From Pseudomonas sp. ATCC 13867 (GTDB taxonomy: Bacteria; Pseudomonadota; Gammaproteobacteria; Pseudomonadales; Pseudomonadaceae): DNA of 64,000 bases. Shown here in pieces: positions 12,946 through 22,709 of this stretch (the stretch's first letter is position 1; every line of letters starts with the position of its first letter). The stretch spans positions 1,240,001 to 1,304,000 of the forward strand of contig NC_020829.1 in the NCBI RefSeq assembly GCF_000349845.1, written 5' to 3'. Below the pieces are notes generated by a model, which saw nothing but the letters and a program-made list of their open reading frames with translations, made no database searches and was not told the DNA's origin. A program made the position numbers and the translations under genes.

Positions 12946-14751
12946 TCAGTGACGTTCCGCGCTGGGATGTGCCTGGGCTTCGGACGGCTCGTCCGGCGCG
13001 CCGTTGGTCATGTCGCCACGGTTGCGCAGCCAGAGCCAGCCGATCAGCACCAGGGTCGGCAGGCCCAGCAGGGCGGTGAAGAAGAAGAACCGTTCGTAGC
13101 CCATGCCTTCGACCATCGCTCCGGAGTAACCGCCAATGAAGCGCGGCAGCAGCAGCATGGTGGAACTGAGCATGGCGTACTGGGTCGCGGAGAACTTCAG
13201 GTTGGTCAGGCTCGACAGGTAGGCGACGAAGGCCGAGGTGGCCAGGCCGCCGCTGAAGTTGTCGAGCATGATCGTCAGCACCAGCATGGTGACGTGCGGC
13301 TCGAGAACCTTCAGCAGGCTGAAGACGTTCTGGCTCATGAGGTGCGGATCGTCGATCGCTCCCATCTGCGCCAGCATGGCGAACAGGATGTTGGTCGCCG
13401 CGGAGGCCGCGCCGCCGATGAACAGGATCGGCAGGATGCTGAAGCGGGCGATCAGCACCCCGCCGGCGGCGGCGCCGATCAACGTCATGATGACACCGAA
13501 CAGCTTGCTGACGGTGGCGATGGTGTCCTTGGTGAAGCCCATGTCGATGTAGAACACGCTGGCCATCGTGCCCATGACGGTGTCCGACATCCGGTAGGTG
13601 GAGATCAGGCCGAGCAGCAGCAGCGCCTGCCAGCGGTAGCGGCGGACGAACTCGGTGATCGGCGTGAGCACCGGCGCCATCAGCAGGCGGCCCGGCGCGG
13701 AGATGCAGCTCAGGGCGACCAGCAGGTAGAGCGAGGCGAGCCAGTACTTGCCGTCGCTGACCATGTTGTAGAAGGCGGTGCCGGTCACCAGCAGGATGAT
13801 CAGCACCATCACCGACACGGCCTGGTGGACGAAATCGAATTGCGGCAGGCCCTTGCCGTGCACGGCGAGCAGCAGCGGGCGGCGTACTTTCGACAGCAAT
13901 TCGCGCACCGGACGGATCTGCCGGCGTCCGTGCGGGGTCATGCAGATGCCGATGAAGATGGCGTAGAGCGCGGCACGCGGCCAGGCCTGGTTGGTCAGCG
14001 CGGTGAGCATCGCCGGTATGGAGATCAGCAGCACCAGCAACTGCAGCACCGAGAACAACTGGTGGTTGAAGGCGAAGGCCGAGCTGCCGGCCTGTGGCTG
14101 CACGTTCACCGGAGGCTCGCTCATCAGCAGGGTGGTGATCAGGCCGGGCAGGATCAGCAGGGCACACACCGTATAGGTCATGCCCCAGGCGCCCTGGCTG
14201 TAGTGCAGGGCGCTGGAGCCGCCCCATTCGGCGAGGAACAGCACGCCGGCGGTGGCCGTCAGCACGGCGACCCGGTAGCCGGTCATGTAGCAGGCGGCGA
14301 GGGCGGCCTGGCGGGTATTCTCGGCGATCTCCAGGCGATAGGCGTCGATGGCGATGTCCTGGGTGGCGGAGGCGAACGCCACCACCATCGCCAGGGCGAT
14401 CAGCCAGTTCAGGTGCGTTTGCGGATTGCACAGGGCCATGCCGAGCAGGCCCAGGGCGATCAGGCCCTGGGAGAACACCAGCCAGGAGCGGCGGCGTCCG
14501 AGTCGGCCGATGATGGGCAGGCGCCACTGGTCGAGCATCGGCGACCACACCCATTTGAAGGCGTAGACCAGTCCGATCCAACTGGCGAAGCCGATGGTTT
14601 CCCGAGCGACACCCGCTTCACGCAACCACACCGAGAGGGTGGAGAGCACCAGCATGTACGGCAGGCCGGCGGCGAATCCCAGCAGCAAAAGCGCGAGGCT
14701 GGCGGGAGACTTGTAGGCAATCCATGCCTCTCGCCAGGAATGCTCTTTCAT
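12946..14751 (-). CDS. ampG: Muropeptide permease AmpG
   Basis: AmpG imports anhydromuropeptides from the periplasm for cell-wall recycling; in Pseudomonas this flux also controls AmpC beta-lactamase induction. I start at the ATG at 14751 (MKEHSWREAWIAYKSPASLA); the upstream TTG at 14775 is less likely. The 601-residue product is a major-facilitator protein with about 14 hydrophobic segments and the AmpG blocks LLGFAAGLPYMLVLSTLSVW, GLVYAFKWVWSPMLDQ and AFASATQDIAIDAYR. It shares a bidirectional terminator with mscS. Confidence 0.94.
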   Translation of the reverse strand: MKEHSWREAWIAYKSPASLALLLLGFAAGLPYMLVLSTLSVWLREAGVARETIGFASWIGLVYAFKWVWSPMLDQWRLPIIGRLGRRRSWLVFSQGLIALGLLGMALCNPQTHLNWLIALAMVVAFASATQDIAIDAYRLEIAENTRQAALAACYMTGYRVAVLTATAGVLFLAEWGGSSALHYSQGAWGMTYTVCALLILPGLITTLLMSEPPVNVQPQAGSSAFAFNHQLFSVLQLLVLLISIPAMLTALTNQAWPRAALYAIFIGICMTPHGRRQIRPVRELLSKVRRPLLLAVHGKGLPQFDFVHQAVSVMVLIILLVTGTAFYNMVSDGKYWLASLYLLVALSCISAPGRLLMAPVLTPITEFVRRYRWQALLLLGLISTYRMSDTVMGTMASVFYIDMGFTKDTIATVSKLFGVIMTLIGAAAGGVLIARFSILPILFIGGAASAATNILFAMLAQMGAIDDPHLMSQNVFSLLKVLEPHVTMLVLTIMLDNFSGGLATSAFVAYLSSLTNLKFSATQYAMLSSTMLLLPRFIGGYSGAMVEGMGYERFFFFTALLGLPTLVLIGWLWLRNRGDMTNGAPDEPSEAQAHPSAERH

Positions 14752-14793
14752 GGGGGTTGTTTTCCAGCAGGTCAAAAATTATCGCGAACTCTA

Positions 14794-15168
14794 CTAGGAC
14801 TGCTCGCCGCTAGGCCAGCCGTGCCGACGTATGTCCACCCGATCGTTATGGATTCTGACTCCTTCGGCCCGTAATCGTGCGCGCTGTTCGTTACCCGAGG
14901 GGCTGCCCAGCGGCAGACTGATGCGCCCACCGGCGGCGATGACCCGGTGCCAGGGCAGGCGGGTATCGGCCGGCAGTTGCCCGAGAATGCGCCCGACCAG
15001 GCGGGCCGCGCGGCCCAGGCCGGCCATGCGGGCCAGTTCGCCGTAGCTGACGACGCAGCCTTCGGGCACCTGGGCCAGCACCAGGAAGATCGCCTCGCGG
15101 CGCACCTGCAGGCTTTCCAGCCCGAGATCGGCGGGAGGGGCGGGGGATTCGGTCTTGCGTCTGGGCAT
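14794..15168 (-). CDS. Alkyltransferase-like (ATL) DNA-binding protein
   Basis: I start at the ATG at 15168 (MPRRKTESPAPP), giving 124 residues; a longer in-frame extension has no coding character. The fold is that of the O6-methylguanine-DNA methyltransferase C-terminal domain (VPEGCVVSYGELARMAGLGR, RLVGRILGQL). The active-site PCHR motif is PWHR here, so Trp replaces the reactive Cys. ATL proteins bind O6-alkylguanine and flag it for nucleotide excision repair without removing the alkyl group. It is divergent from the DUF481 gene. Confidence 0.9.
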   Translation of the reverse strand: MPRRKTESPAPPADLGLESLQVRREAIFLVLAQVPEGCVVSYGELARMAGLGRAARLVGRILGQLPADTRLPWHRVIAAGGRISLPLGSPSGNEQRARLRAEGVRIHNDRVDIRRHGWPSGEQS

Positions 15169-15294
15169 GGCGTGATCACGTTTCGCGGCTTGCAGGGCAG
15201 CATATCGGGATGTCGGCGGCGGGCAAATGACCGGCCGGATCGGCGACCCATCTGTCAGTGCGGATGAACTCCCTGGGCAGGGGCCGGTCAGTCG

Positions 15295-15322
15295 TTGCTC
15301 CAGTGTCGGGTATCTGGATAAT
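15295..15322 (+). promoter_or_regulatory. Candidate sigma-70 promoter of the DUF481 gene
   Basis: TTGCTC (15295-15300) and GATAAT (15317-15322) are separated by 16 bases and lie 39 bases upstream of the ATG at 15362. Both hexamers are close to consensus. Confidence 0.5.
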
Positions 15323-15361
15323 GCCCGGCTTTTTGCCCACTGAGCCCGTTGAACCTGACTC

Positions 15362-16363
15362 ATGCTGTCCAGAAACCTGCTGTTTGCTGTCCTTGCCACC
15401 TGTTCATTCTCCGCCGCTGCCGACACCGTCTGGCTGAAGAACGGCGACCGCCTCACCGGTACGATCAAGCTCTACGACGGCGGCAAGTTGCTGCTGAGTA
15501 CCAGCTACGGTGGAGACATCACCCTGAAGGGCGACCAGATCGCCACCCTCGAAACCGACCAGAACCTGCTGGTGAAGTACGACGAGGAGACGGGCGAGCA
15601 CTCCAAGGGCCTCAAGGCGGCGGATCCCGGCAAGGTCACCCTGGTCAACGGATCGCCGCGCACGGTGGACGTGGCCAGCATCGAGCAGATGATGCCGCCC
15701 AAGCCGATCCTCGAGGACTGGGTCTGGAACGGCAACGTCGACTTCTCCCTCGACCACAAGCAGGCAGAGAACGATGTCGAGGACTACGACATCGACTTCA
15801 AGACCAATGCGCGCCACGGCCGCTGGCGGCACAACCTGCAGGGCGAATACAACCGCGAGAAGAAGAACGACTCGGTCAGCACCAACAACTACTCGGGCGA
15901 ATATGCGCTGGACCGTTTCCTCGACGAGCACTGGTTCTGGCAGGGACAGGCGCAGTACAAGCGCGACTGGGTCGAGGACCTGAAGAAGAAGCGCACCGTC
16001 GGTACCGGCCCCGGCTACCAGTTCTGGGACAACGAACTGGGGGCGTTCTCCCTGGCGACCCTGATCAACCGCAACGACTACGAGTTCACCGATAACGAGA
16101 AGGACCACTTCTACTCCAGCAGTGTGAAATGGGACTACAACCGCTTCCTGCTGGCCAAGCAGTTCGAGCTGTTCACCAATGGCGAAGTCAGCAAGCCGCT
16201 GGCGTCCAACGTGGACTACGAGCTCGATAGCGAGGCGGGCGTGCGCTACAAGCTGACGTCCTGGGCGTCCCTGAGCCTGAAGGCCGAGTGGGACAAGCTC
16301 AGCGGCCACGACGGCGACGTCAACGAGCGTCGTTACACGCTGGGGCTGGGAGTGGGTTGGTAG
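15362..16363 (+). CDS. DUF481 outer-membrane beta-barrel protein
   Basis: The 333-residue protein has a signal peptide (MLSRNLLFAVLATCSFSAAA, cut near residue 20). The N-terminal domain reads DTVWLKNGDRLTGTIKLYDG with beta-strand-rich repeats. The C-terminal half alternates aromatic and charged residues (FYSSSVKWDYNRFLLAKQFE) and ends in a hydrophobic-Trp strand (YTLGLGVGW), as expected for an outer-membrane barrel. This is the DUF481 family (E. coli YdiY type); its function is unknown. A REP pair and a terminator follow. Confidence 0.85.
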   Translation: MLSRNLLFAVLATCSFSAAADTVWLKNGDRLTGTIKLYDGGKLLLSTSYGGDITLKGDQIATLETDQNLLVKYDEETGEHSKGLKAADPGKVTLVNGSPRTVDVASIEQMMPPKPILEDWVWNGNVDFSLDHKQAENDVEDYDIDFKTNARHGRWRHNLQGEYNREKKNDSVSTNNYSGEYALDRFLDEHWFWQGQAQYKRDWVEDLKKKRTVGTGPGYQFWDNELGAFSLATLINRNDYEFTDNEKDHFYSSSVKWDYNRFLLAKQFELFTNGEVSKPLASNVDYELDSEAGVRYKLTSWASLSLKAEWDKLSGHDGDVNERRYTLGLGVGW

Positions 16364-16372
16364 GCCGTGTAC

Positions 16373-16444
16373 CTGTAGGAGCGAGCTTGCTCGCGAACCT
16401 CCCAACGCCGGTAAGGGCCTGTTCGCGAGCAAGCTCGTTCCTAC
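16373..16444. repeat. REP inverted repeat pair
   Basis: The left copy runs from CTGTAGGAGCGAGCTTGCTC into GCGAAC (16373-16398). The right copy is its inverse with one change (16421-16444). The two copies face each other across 22 bases. It is the same repeat as at 6.6, 29.3 and 49.1 kb. Confidence 0.9.
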
Positions 16445-16453
16445 GCAGAGCCG

Positions 16454-16486
16454 AAAAAAACCCCCGCACATGGCGGGGCTTTTTAT
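16454..16486. terminator. Bidirectional terminator between the DUF481 and SDR genes
   Basis: A CCCCGC/GCGGGG stem (16462-16467, 16473-16478) with loop ACATG is flanked by seven A residues on the left and five T residues on the right. It serves both convergent genes. Confidence 0.85.
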
Positions 16487-16499
16487 TGGGGCGGGCGGA

Positions 16500-17258
16500 T
16501 TACAGGCGCAGGCCGCCGTCCAGCTCCAGCACGCGGCCGGTGTAGTAGTCGTTCTCGAGGATATAGGCCACCGAGTGGGCGATTTCCAGCGGCTTGCCCA
16601 GACGCTTGAGGGGGATGCCGGCGGTCATCTTCTCCAGGGCCTCGGGCTTCATGCTGGCGACCATGTCGGTCTCGATGAAGCCGGGCGCCACGCCCGCCAC
16701 GCGGATGCCGTAGCGTGCCAGTTCCTTCGCCCACACCACGGTATCGGCGGCGACGCCGGCCTTGGCCGCGGAGTAGTTGGCCTGGCCCATGTTGCCGGCG
16801 CGGGAGATGGAGGAAATGTTGACGATCGCGCCTTCGTTCTTCAGATCGATCATCTTCGCGGCGACTTCGCGGGTGCAGAGGAACACGCCGGTCAGGTTCA
16901 CGTCGATCACCGCCTGCCACTGGGCCAGGCTCATCTTGCTCAGCTCGCCGTCCTTGACCTTGATGGTCAGGCCGTCGCGCAGGATGCCGGCGTTGTTGAC
17001 CAGGCCGTTGATGGCGCCGAAGTCGCTGGCGACCTGGGCCACCATGTGGGTAACCTGTTCTTCGTCGGCGACGTTGCACAGGTAGGCGCGGGCGTCACCG
17101 CCGGCGGCCTTGCAGGCAGCCACGGCTTCGTCCAGTTTTTCGGCGTTGAGGTCGACCAGCGCGACGCGCGCGCCCTTGCCGGAGAGGTACTCGCCCATAG
17201 CGCGGCCCAGGCCCTGGCAGCCGCCGGTGATGATGATGACCTTGTCTTTCAATTGCAT
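16500..17258 (-). CDS. Short-chain dehydrogenase/reductase, FabG-like
   Basis: The 252-residue protein is a classical SDR. The NADP(H) glycine motif is TGGCQGLG (residues 11-18), the structural NNAG motif is present, and the catalytic residues are Ser in NISSISRAG and Tyr-Lys in YSAAKAG. The likely reaction is reduction of a 3-oxoacyl group on ACP or CoA. It is not next to other fatty-acid genes, so its substrate is open and it should not be taken as the housekeeping fabG. Confidence 0.88.
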   Translation of the reverse strand: MQLKDKVIIITGGCQGLGRAMGEYLSGKGARVALVDLNAEKLDEAVAACKAAGGDARAYLCNVADEEQVTHMVAQVASDFGAINGLVNNAGILRDGLTIKVKDGELSKMSLAQWQAVIDVNLTGVFLCTREVAAKMIDLKNEGAIVNISSISRAGNMGQANYSAAKAGVAADTVVWAKELARYGIRVAGVAPGFIETDMVASMKPEALEKMTAGIPLKRLGKPLEIAHSVAYILENDYYTGRVLELDGGLRL

Positions 17259-17364
17259 GTGAAGAACCCCACGAGCAGTTTCTGGTGAGAGGCCTCGCCG
17301 GCAGCTGTGAACAGAGTCATCCTGCCCGTCCGTTTGCGACGGATTCTTTGCGAGGAGTCATAAG

Positions 17365-18102
17365 GTGAGCGTGAAAGCTGCCAAGCATGCCCGAGAATTA
17401 CTGCTCAAGGAATACCGCGCGGTCCTCTCCACCCACTCGAAAAAGTGGCCGGGGTTCCCCTTCGGCTCGGTGGTGCCGTACTGCCTGGACCAGGCCGGTC
17501 GGCCACTGATCCTGATCAGCCGTATTGCCCAGCACACCCATAACCTGCAGATGGACGGCAAGTGTTCGCTGCTCATCGGCGAGCGCGGGGTCGACGACAT
17601 CCAGGCCGCCGGCCGCCTGACCCTGCTGGCCGAGGCGCTGCTGGTCGAGGACGTCGACGCCATCGCCGATGCTGCCGAGCGTTACTACCGTTATTTCCCC
17701 GACTCGCGGGACTACCATATCGTCCATGACTTCGATTTCTGGGTCCTGGAGCCGGTGCAGTGGCGTTACATCGGCGGTTTCGGCGACATCCACTGGCTGG
17801 GCGCCGACAGCGTGCCGCTGGCCAACCCCTTCGTCGGCGAAGTGGAGCGCGGCATGGTCGGGCATATGAACAGCGACCATGCCACTGCCGTGGCGCACTA
17901 TGTCGAGCTGGCCGGTCTGCCGGACGATGCGGCGCCGGAGCTGGCGGGAATCGATACGGAAGGTTTCCATCTGCGCATCGGCCAGGCCCTGCACTGGCTG
18001 CCGTTCCCCGCGCCGTGCGGCGATCCTGGCGAGGTTCGCCAGGCACTGGTGCAACTGGCGCATGCGGAGGTTTGGCCGGGCAATGAAGTGATCCAGGTTT
18101 GA
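17365..18102 (+). CDS. HugZ-like heme-utilisation/PPOX-fold protein
   Basis: The start is a GTG at 17365 with GAGGAG 7 bases upstream. The 245-residue protein has an N-terminal split-barrel flavin-type domain (HSKKWPGFPFGSVVPYCLDQ, PLILISRIAQHTHNLQ) and a C-terminal DUF2470 domain beginning GHMNSDHATAVAHYVELAGL. This architecture is that of HugZ and related heme-degrading proteins. Heme binding has not been shown for this branch, and no heme genes are adjacent. Confidence 0.82.
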   Translation: MSVKAAKHARELLLKEYRAVLSTHSKKWPGFPFGSVVPYCLDQAGRPLILISRIAQHTHNLQMDGKCSLLIGERGVDDIQAAGRLTLLAEALLVEDVDAIADAAERYYRYFPDSRDYHIVHDFDFWVLEPVQWRYIGGFGDIHWLGADSVPLANPFVGEVERGMVGHMNSDHATAVAHYVELAGLPDDAAPELAGIDTEGFHLRIGQALHWLPFPAPCGDPGEVRQALVQLAHAEVWPGNEVIQV

Positions 18103-18132
18103 GTTGTCCCTGGGCAATCCGTTGAACTGTCC

Positions 18133-18161
18133 CTTGAAATCAGGGCGGGGCGTCGCCACCT
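18133..18161 (+). promoter_or_regulatory. Candidate sigma-32 promoter of fxsA
   Basis: CTTGAAA at 18133-18139 is followed after 14 bases by CGCCACCT (18154-18161). The latter matches the heat-shock -10 (CCCCATNT) at 6 of 8 positions. It lies 40 bases upstream of the fxsA ATG. Confidence 0.5.
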
Positions 18162-18200
18162 AGCCTTTATCCGGGCAATCGCCCCGCCAAGGATTCATCG

Positions 18201-18668
18201 ATGCGAGTTCCCCTGTTTCTGATTCTGTTGTTCCCGCTGATCGAGCTGGCCGTGATGATCAAGGTCGGCAGCGTGATCGGCGTGGGCTGGACCCTCCTGC
18301 TGATCATCGCCGGCGCCTTCATCGGCGCCGCGGTGCTGCGCGTGGCCGGCGTCGCCACCGCGCTGCGGGCCCGCGAGCGGCTGAACCGCGGCGAGTTGCC
18401 CGAGCAGGAAATGCTCGAAGGCCTGGTCATCGCCCTGGGCGGCGGCCTGCTGATGCTGCCGGGCTTCATCAGCGACGTCTTCGGTCTCTTCTGCCTGATC
18501 CCCTTCACCCGCCGCCTGATGCTCGGCCGCGTGCGTCAGCGCATGCAGGAGCAGGCCGAGCGCCGTCGCGCCTTCGCCGACGATCCGGCCGCCCAGCGCC
18601 GTAGCGGCCCCAGCGTGATCGAAGGCGAATACCAGCGCCGCGAGGAAGACCGCGACCGCCTGCGTTGA
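18201..18668 (+). CDS. fxsA: FxsA-family membrane protein
   Basis: FxsA is a small inner-membrane protein whose loss or excess alters exclusion of phage T7 by the F plasmid in E. coli; its normal role is unclear. The 155-residue product starts MRVPLFLILLFPLIELAVMI and has three to four hydrophobic segments, with the conserved LALGGGLLMLPGFISDVFGL stretch near residues 78-98. The C-terminal 50 residues are charged and probably cytoplasmic. AAGGA lies upstream of the ATG. It precedes groES on the same strand, and both genes have sigma-32-like promoters. Confidence 0.92.
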   Translation: MRVPLFLILLFPLIELAVMIKVGSVIGVGWTLLLIIAGAFIGAAVLRVAGVATALRARERLNRGELPEQEMLEGLVIALGGGLLMLPGFISDVFGLFCLIPFTRRLMLGRVRQRMQEQAERRRAFADDPAAQRRSGPSVIEGEYQRREEDRDRLR

Positions 18669-18729
18669 GCTTCGGGCGGTTTCACCCACCCGAGGCACCC
18701 TCCGTTAGCAAAATTTTTTTGGTCACACA

Positions 18730-18757
18730 CTTGAAATGCCTTGTGGCGACCTTATGT
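18730..18757 (+). promoter_or_regulatory. Sigma-32 heat-shock promoter of groESL
   Basis: CTTGAAA (18730-18736), a 13-base spacer and CCTTATGT (18750-18757) match the RpoH consensus CTTGAAA-N11-16-CCCCATNT. The start codon of groES is 149 bases downstream, leaving a long leader. Confidence 0.85.
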
Positions 18758-18905
18758 ACCGGTCACCGCAAGGTCCCTGTCACACGGACAGGCTGCTCTT
18801 TACGCGTCTCGCCAGTCGGGACGCAAACCGGCACCGCCGGCTTCAATAAAACCCGCCGGGCACCGATCCGGCCGTTGGAAACCACAGTTTGGGAGAGTTA
18901 CGACT

Positions 18906-19199
18906 ATGAAGCTTCGTCCTCTGCATGACCGCGTCGTCATCCGTCGCAGCGAGGAAGAGACCAAGACCGCAGGTGGCATCGTGCTGCCGGGTTCCGCCGC
19001 CGAGAAGCCGAACCGCGGTGAAGTGGTCGCTGTTGGCGCCGGCCGTGTCCTGGACAACGGCGAAGTTCGCGCCCTGGCCGTGAAGGTCGGTGACAAGGTG
19101 GTCTTCGGTCCGTACTCCGGCAGCAACGCCATCAAGGTCGACGGCGAAGAACTGCTGGTGATGGGCGAGTCCGAGATCCTCGCCGTCCTGGAAGACTGA
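18906..19199 (+). CDS. groES: Co-chaperonin GroES
   Basis: GroES caps the GroEL ring during ATP-driven protein folding. The 97-residue product begins [20 protein letters not shown] and contains the mobile loop ([20 protein letters not shown]) that touches GroEL. The upstream ATGs in the same open frame are in non-coding leader. GroEL follows after 48 bases. The pair is driven by the sigma-32 promoter at 18730-18757. Confidence 0.99.
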   Translation: MKLRPLHDRVVIRRSEEETKTAGGIVLPGSAAEKPNRGEVVAVGAGRVLDNGEVRALAVKVGDKVVFGPYSGSNAIKVDGEELLVMGESEILAVLED

Positions 19200-19235
19200 T
19201 TTCAGTCCGCCCACTCCCCACCGAATTCGATTTAG

Positions 19236-20888
<1,653 letters not shown>

Positions 20889-20903
20889 CCCCTGCTGTAA
20901 GAA

Positions 20904-20930
20904 GAAGCCCCGCCTAGGCGGGGCTTTTTC
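20904..20930 (+). terminator. groESL terminator
   Basis: The self-complementary AGCCCCGCCTAGGCGGGGCT is followed by a run of T residues, 18 bases after the groEL stop. Confidence 0.92.
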
Positions 20931-20949
20931 ATGGGCGGCGGTTATGCCA

Positions 20950-21012
20950 GACTGCGCGGCAGGAGATGGCATTCCTCCTTCAACCGCCCTCGTGGCTGAT
21001 GATGCCTACGCA
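20950..21012 (+). promoter_or_regulatory. Fluoride riboswitch (crcB motif)
   Basis: The leader contains the hallmarks of the crcB RNA: GGAGATGGCATTCCTCC, then TCAACCGCC, then GGCTGATGATGCCTAC. Conserved bases and pairings are in order, with the purine-rich first hairpin and the 3' GGCUGAUGAUGCC helix. It ends 67 bases before the crcB ATG. The class turns on fluoride exporters when it binds fluoride with Mg2+. Recognition is by motif and gene context. Confidence 0.9.
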
Positions 21013-21079
21013 TAAACCTGGAAAGGCGCGTAGGCGCTCGCCTGCAGCCTGTCCAGCCCCCCTCCCCAAGGACAGGACC

Positions 21080-21463
21080 ATGTGGAAATCCATTCTCGCC
21101 GTCTCCCTGGGAGCCGCCCTTGGCGCCGTGCTGCGTTGGGTGCTCGGGCTCAAGCTCAACTCGCTGTTGCCGTCCATGCCGCCGGGCACGGTGGTCGCCA
21201 ACCTGGTTGGCGGCTACATCATCGGTGCGGCCATCGCTTTCTTCGCCAATATGCCCGGCCTGGCGCCAGAATGGCGATTACTGATCATTACCGGCTTCTG
21301 TGGCGGCCTGACGACCTTTTCGACCTTTTCCGCTGAAATCGTGGTTCTGCTGCAGCAGGGGCGTCTGGTCTGGGCGCTGGGTGCGATCGCCACGCATCTG
21401 GCGGGTTCGCTGCTGATGACCATGCTGGGCCTGCTGTCGGTCCACTGGCTGATGGGCCGATAA
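21080..21463 (+). CDS. crcB: Fluoride channel CrcB/Fluc
   Basis: CrcB exports fluoride passively as a dual-topology dimer in the inner membrane. The 127-residue product starts at the ATG at 21080 ([20 protein letters not shown]); the longer open frame upstream is the riboswitch. Four membrane helices are visible, with the signature [15 protein letters not shown], whose Phe residues line the fluoride path, and the [10 protein letters not shown] helix. It is controlled by the riboswitch in its leader. A DUF190 gene follows 16 bases later. Confidence 0.96.
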   Translation: MWKSILAVSLGAALGAVLRWVLGLKLNSLLPSMPPGTVVANLVGGYIIGAAIAFFANMPGLAPEWRLLIITGFCGGLTTFSTFSAEIVVLLQQGRLVWALGAIATHLAGSLLMTMLGLLSVHWLMGR

Positions 21464-21479
21464 GGGCGGGGAGATAGGC

Positions 21480-21800
21480 ATGAACGGTTTCCAGTTGAAG
21501 TTCTTCACCCAGCAGGATCGCAAGCACGCCGGGCTGCCGTTGGCCCAGTGGCTGCTGGAAGAGGCGCGGCGCCAGGGCGTGCGCGGCGCCACCCTGATAA
21601 CGGCGAGCGAAGGGTTCGGCAAGACCGGCCGGATTCACTACGTGCACTTCTTCGAACTGGCGGACCAGCCCCAGGAAGTCACTATGGCGGTGAGCGAGGA
21701 TGAGTCCGAGCGGATATTCGAGGCGATCCGCCAGGCAGGGGTCCAACTGTTCTACGTGAAGACGCCGATCGAGTTCGGCGTCACCGGCGTGGACGACTGA
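21480..21800 (+). CDS. DUF190 protein
   Basis: The 106-residue protein (MNGFQLKFFTQQDRKHAGLP) belongs to DUF190, small PII-like-fold proteins often encoded beside crcB. Visible landmarks are the QWLLEEARRQGVRGATLITA helix-turn and the GFGKTGRIHYVHFFELADQP block. It starts 16 bases after crcB and shares its transcript, so it should also be fluoride-induced. Its role is unknown; modulation of the channel is a guess from context. Confidence 0.88.
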   Translation: MNGFQLKFFTQQDRKHAGLPLAQWLLEEARRQGVRGATLITASEGFGKTGRIHYVHFFELADQPQEVTMAVSEDESERIFEAIRQAGVQLFYVKTPIEFGVTGVDD

Positions 21801-21807
21801 GCCGCGC

Positions 21808-22557
21808 TCAGGGGCTGTCCGCTGTCGTCAGGTTGGCGGAGGCGGCTGCGTCCGGCTGCGTGGCCGGCCGGTACAGCAGCAGGGCGTAGAAGCCCAGGCA
21901 GATCAGCCAGTCGAACAGCGCCGTCCAGATGTTGTGCGACAGGAAGTGCGCTCCCTGCAGCATGCGCGAGACGGAGAAGACGCAGCCAAGGCCCAGGGCG
22001 AACCAGAAGGCGTAGCGGGCCAGGCGCGGTTTGCGGTCGCGCAGGGCGAAGTACAGGGCGAACAGCACGAACCCCGAGGAGGCATGGCCGCCCGGCCAGC
22101 AGCGGCCCGGATGATCGGTCGGCGGGCGGTGGCTGAGCAGCGAGCTGTAGATTTCCTTGCCGCCGAACTGCGCCAGGTCCCAGGGGCATTGCACGGCGGT
22201 TAGCGCCTTCAGCGGCGTGACGATACTCGCCGCGATGCCCATTGCCAGGACCAGGTAGCCCAGCGTCCGGCGGTACGGGCGCAGCGGTGCGTAGAAGAAA
22301 CCACCCAGCCAGGCGACCAGCGCCGCAACGCTGAGGAGGATGACCAATTGCTTGGCGCGGTCGTGCAGGATGTTCTCGAGGAACCAGCTGTGGCGCCCGA
22401 TGAAGCCTTCGCCGGGGCGATACATCCACTGGGCAAGCGTCAGGTCGAGGGTGACCGGCTCGAACATCAGCAGCAGGGCAACCAGTGCCAGGGGCAGGGC
22501 CAGCATCAGCCAGAGGTTCAGCGGACGAGAGCGGTACGAGGGAATCGAGTCAGGCAT
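21808..22557 (-). CDS. PAP2-family membrane phosphatase
   Basis: I start at the ATG at 22557 (MPDSIPSYRSRPLNLWLMLA), giving 249 residues with about six membrane segments. The PAP2 core is present but varied. Motif 2 reads PGGHASSGF rather than PSGH. Motif 3 reads SRMLQGAHFLSHNIW, with the usual Asp after the catalytic His replaced by His. Such enzymes remove phosphate from lipids or lipid A. The gene is divergent from colR and has a candidate ColR box upstream. From memory, a PAP2 gene next to colR is a ColR target in P. putida. Confidence 0.85.
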   Translation of the reverse strand: MPDSIPSYRSRPLNLWLMLALPLALVALLLMFEPVTLDLTLAQWMYRPGEGFIGRHSWFLENILHDRAKQLVILLSVAALVAWLGGFFYAPLRPYRRTLGYLVLAMGIAASIVTPLKALTAVQCPWDLAQFGGKEIYSSLLSHRPPTDHPGRCWPGGHASSGFVLFALYFALRDRKPRLARYAFWFALGLGCVFSVSRMLQGAHFLSHNIWTALFDWLICLGFYALLLYRPATQPDAAASANLTTADSP

Positions 22558-22670
22558 GGAGGCTCCAGGACGGCACGGCGGACCACGGCTTCCTGCCAGT
22601 GGATGATGCCGCGATATGGCGCGGCGGCTGTCATGCTCCTCCCGACGGTGTAACTCCGTCGTCAATCGAA

Positions 22671-22687
22671 TGTGAAATTTGTGTCAA
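22671..22687 (-). promoter_or_regulatory. Candidate ColR box upstream of the PAP2 gene
   Basis: The minus strand reads TTGACACAAATTTCACA. It matches the element before the methyltransferase gene (24689-24705) at 13 of 17 positions and resembles the ColR consensus I recall from P. putida (TTNAC, then a T-rich run, then TCAC). It lies 114 bases upstream of the PAP2 start. Confidence 0.55.
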
Positions 22688-22692
22688 ACCCG

Positions 22693-22709
22693 CTTAAGTT
22701 CCATTTAAG
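22693..22709 (+). promoter_or_regulatory. OmpR-type direct repeat upstream of colR
   Basis: CTTAAG, five bases, then TTTAAG forms a direct repeat with 11-base spacing, like PmrA-type boxes bound by OmpR-family regulators. TAGGCT (22715-22720) follows as a possible -10. The colR ATG is 36 bases downstream. Confidence 0.5.

Noticed and set aside
12907..14874. A 655-codon frame opposite ampG
   Set aside because: Antisense shadow; the translation is low complexity (Gln, Gly, His, Arg) and ampG is clear on the other strand.
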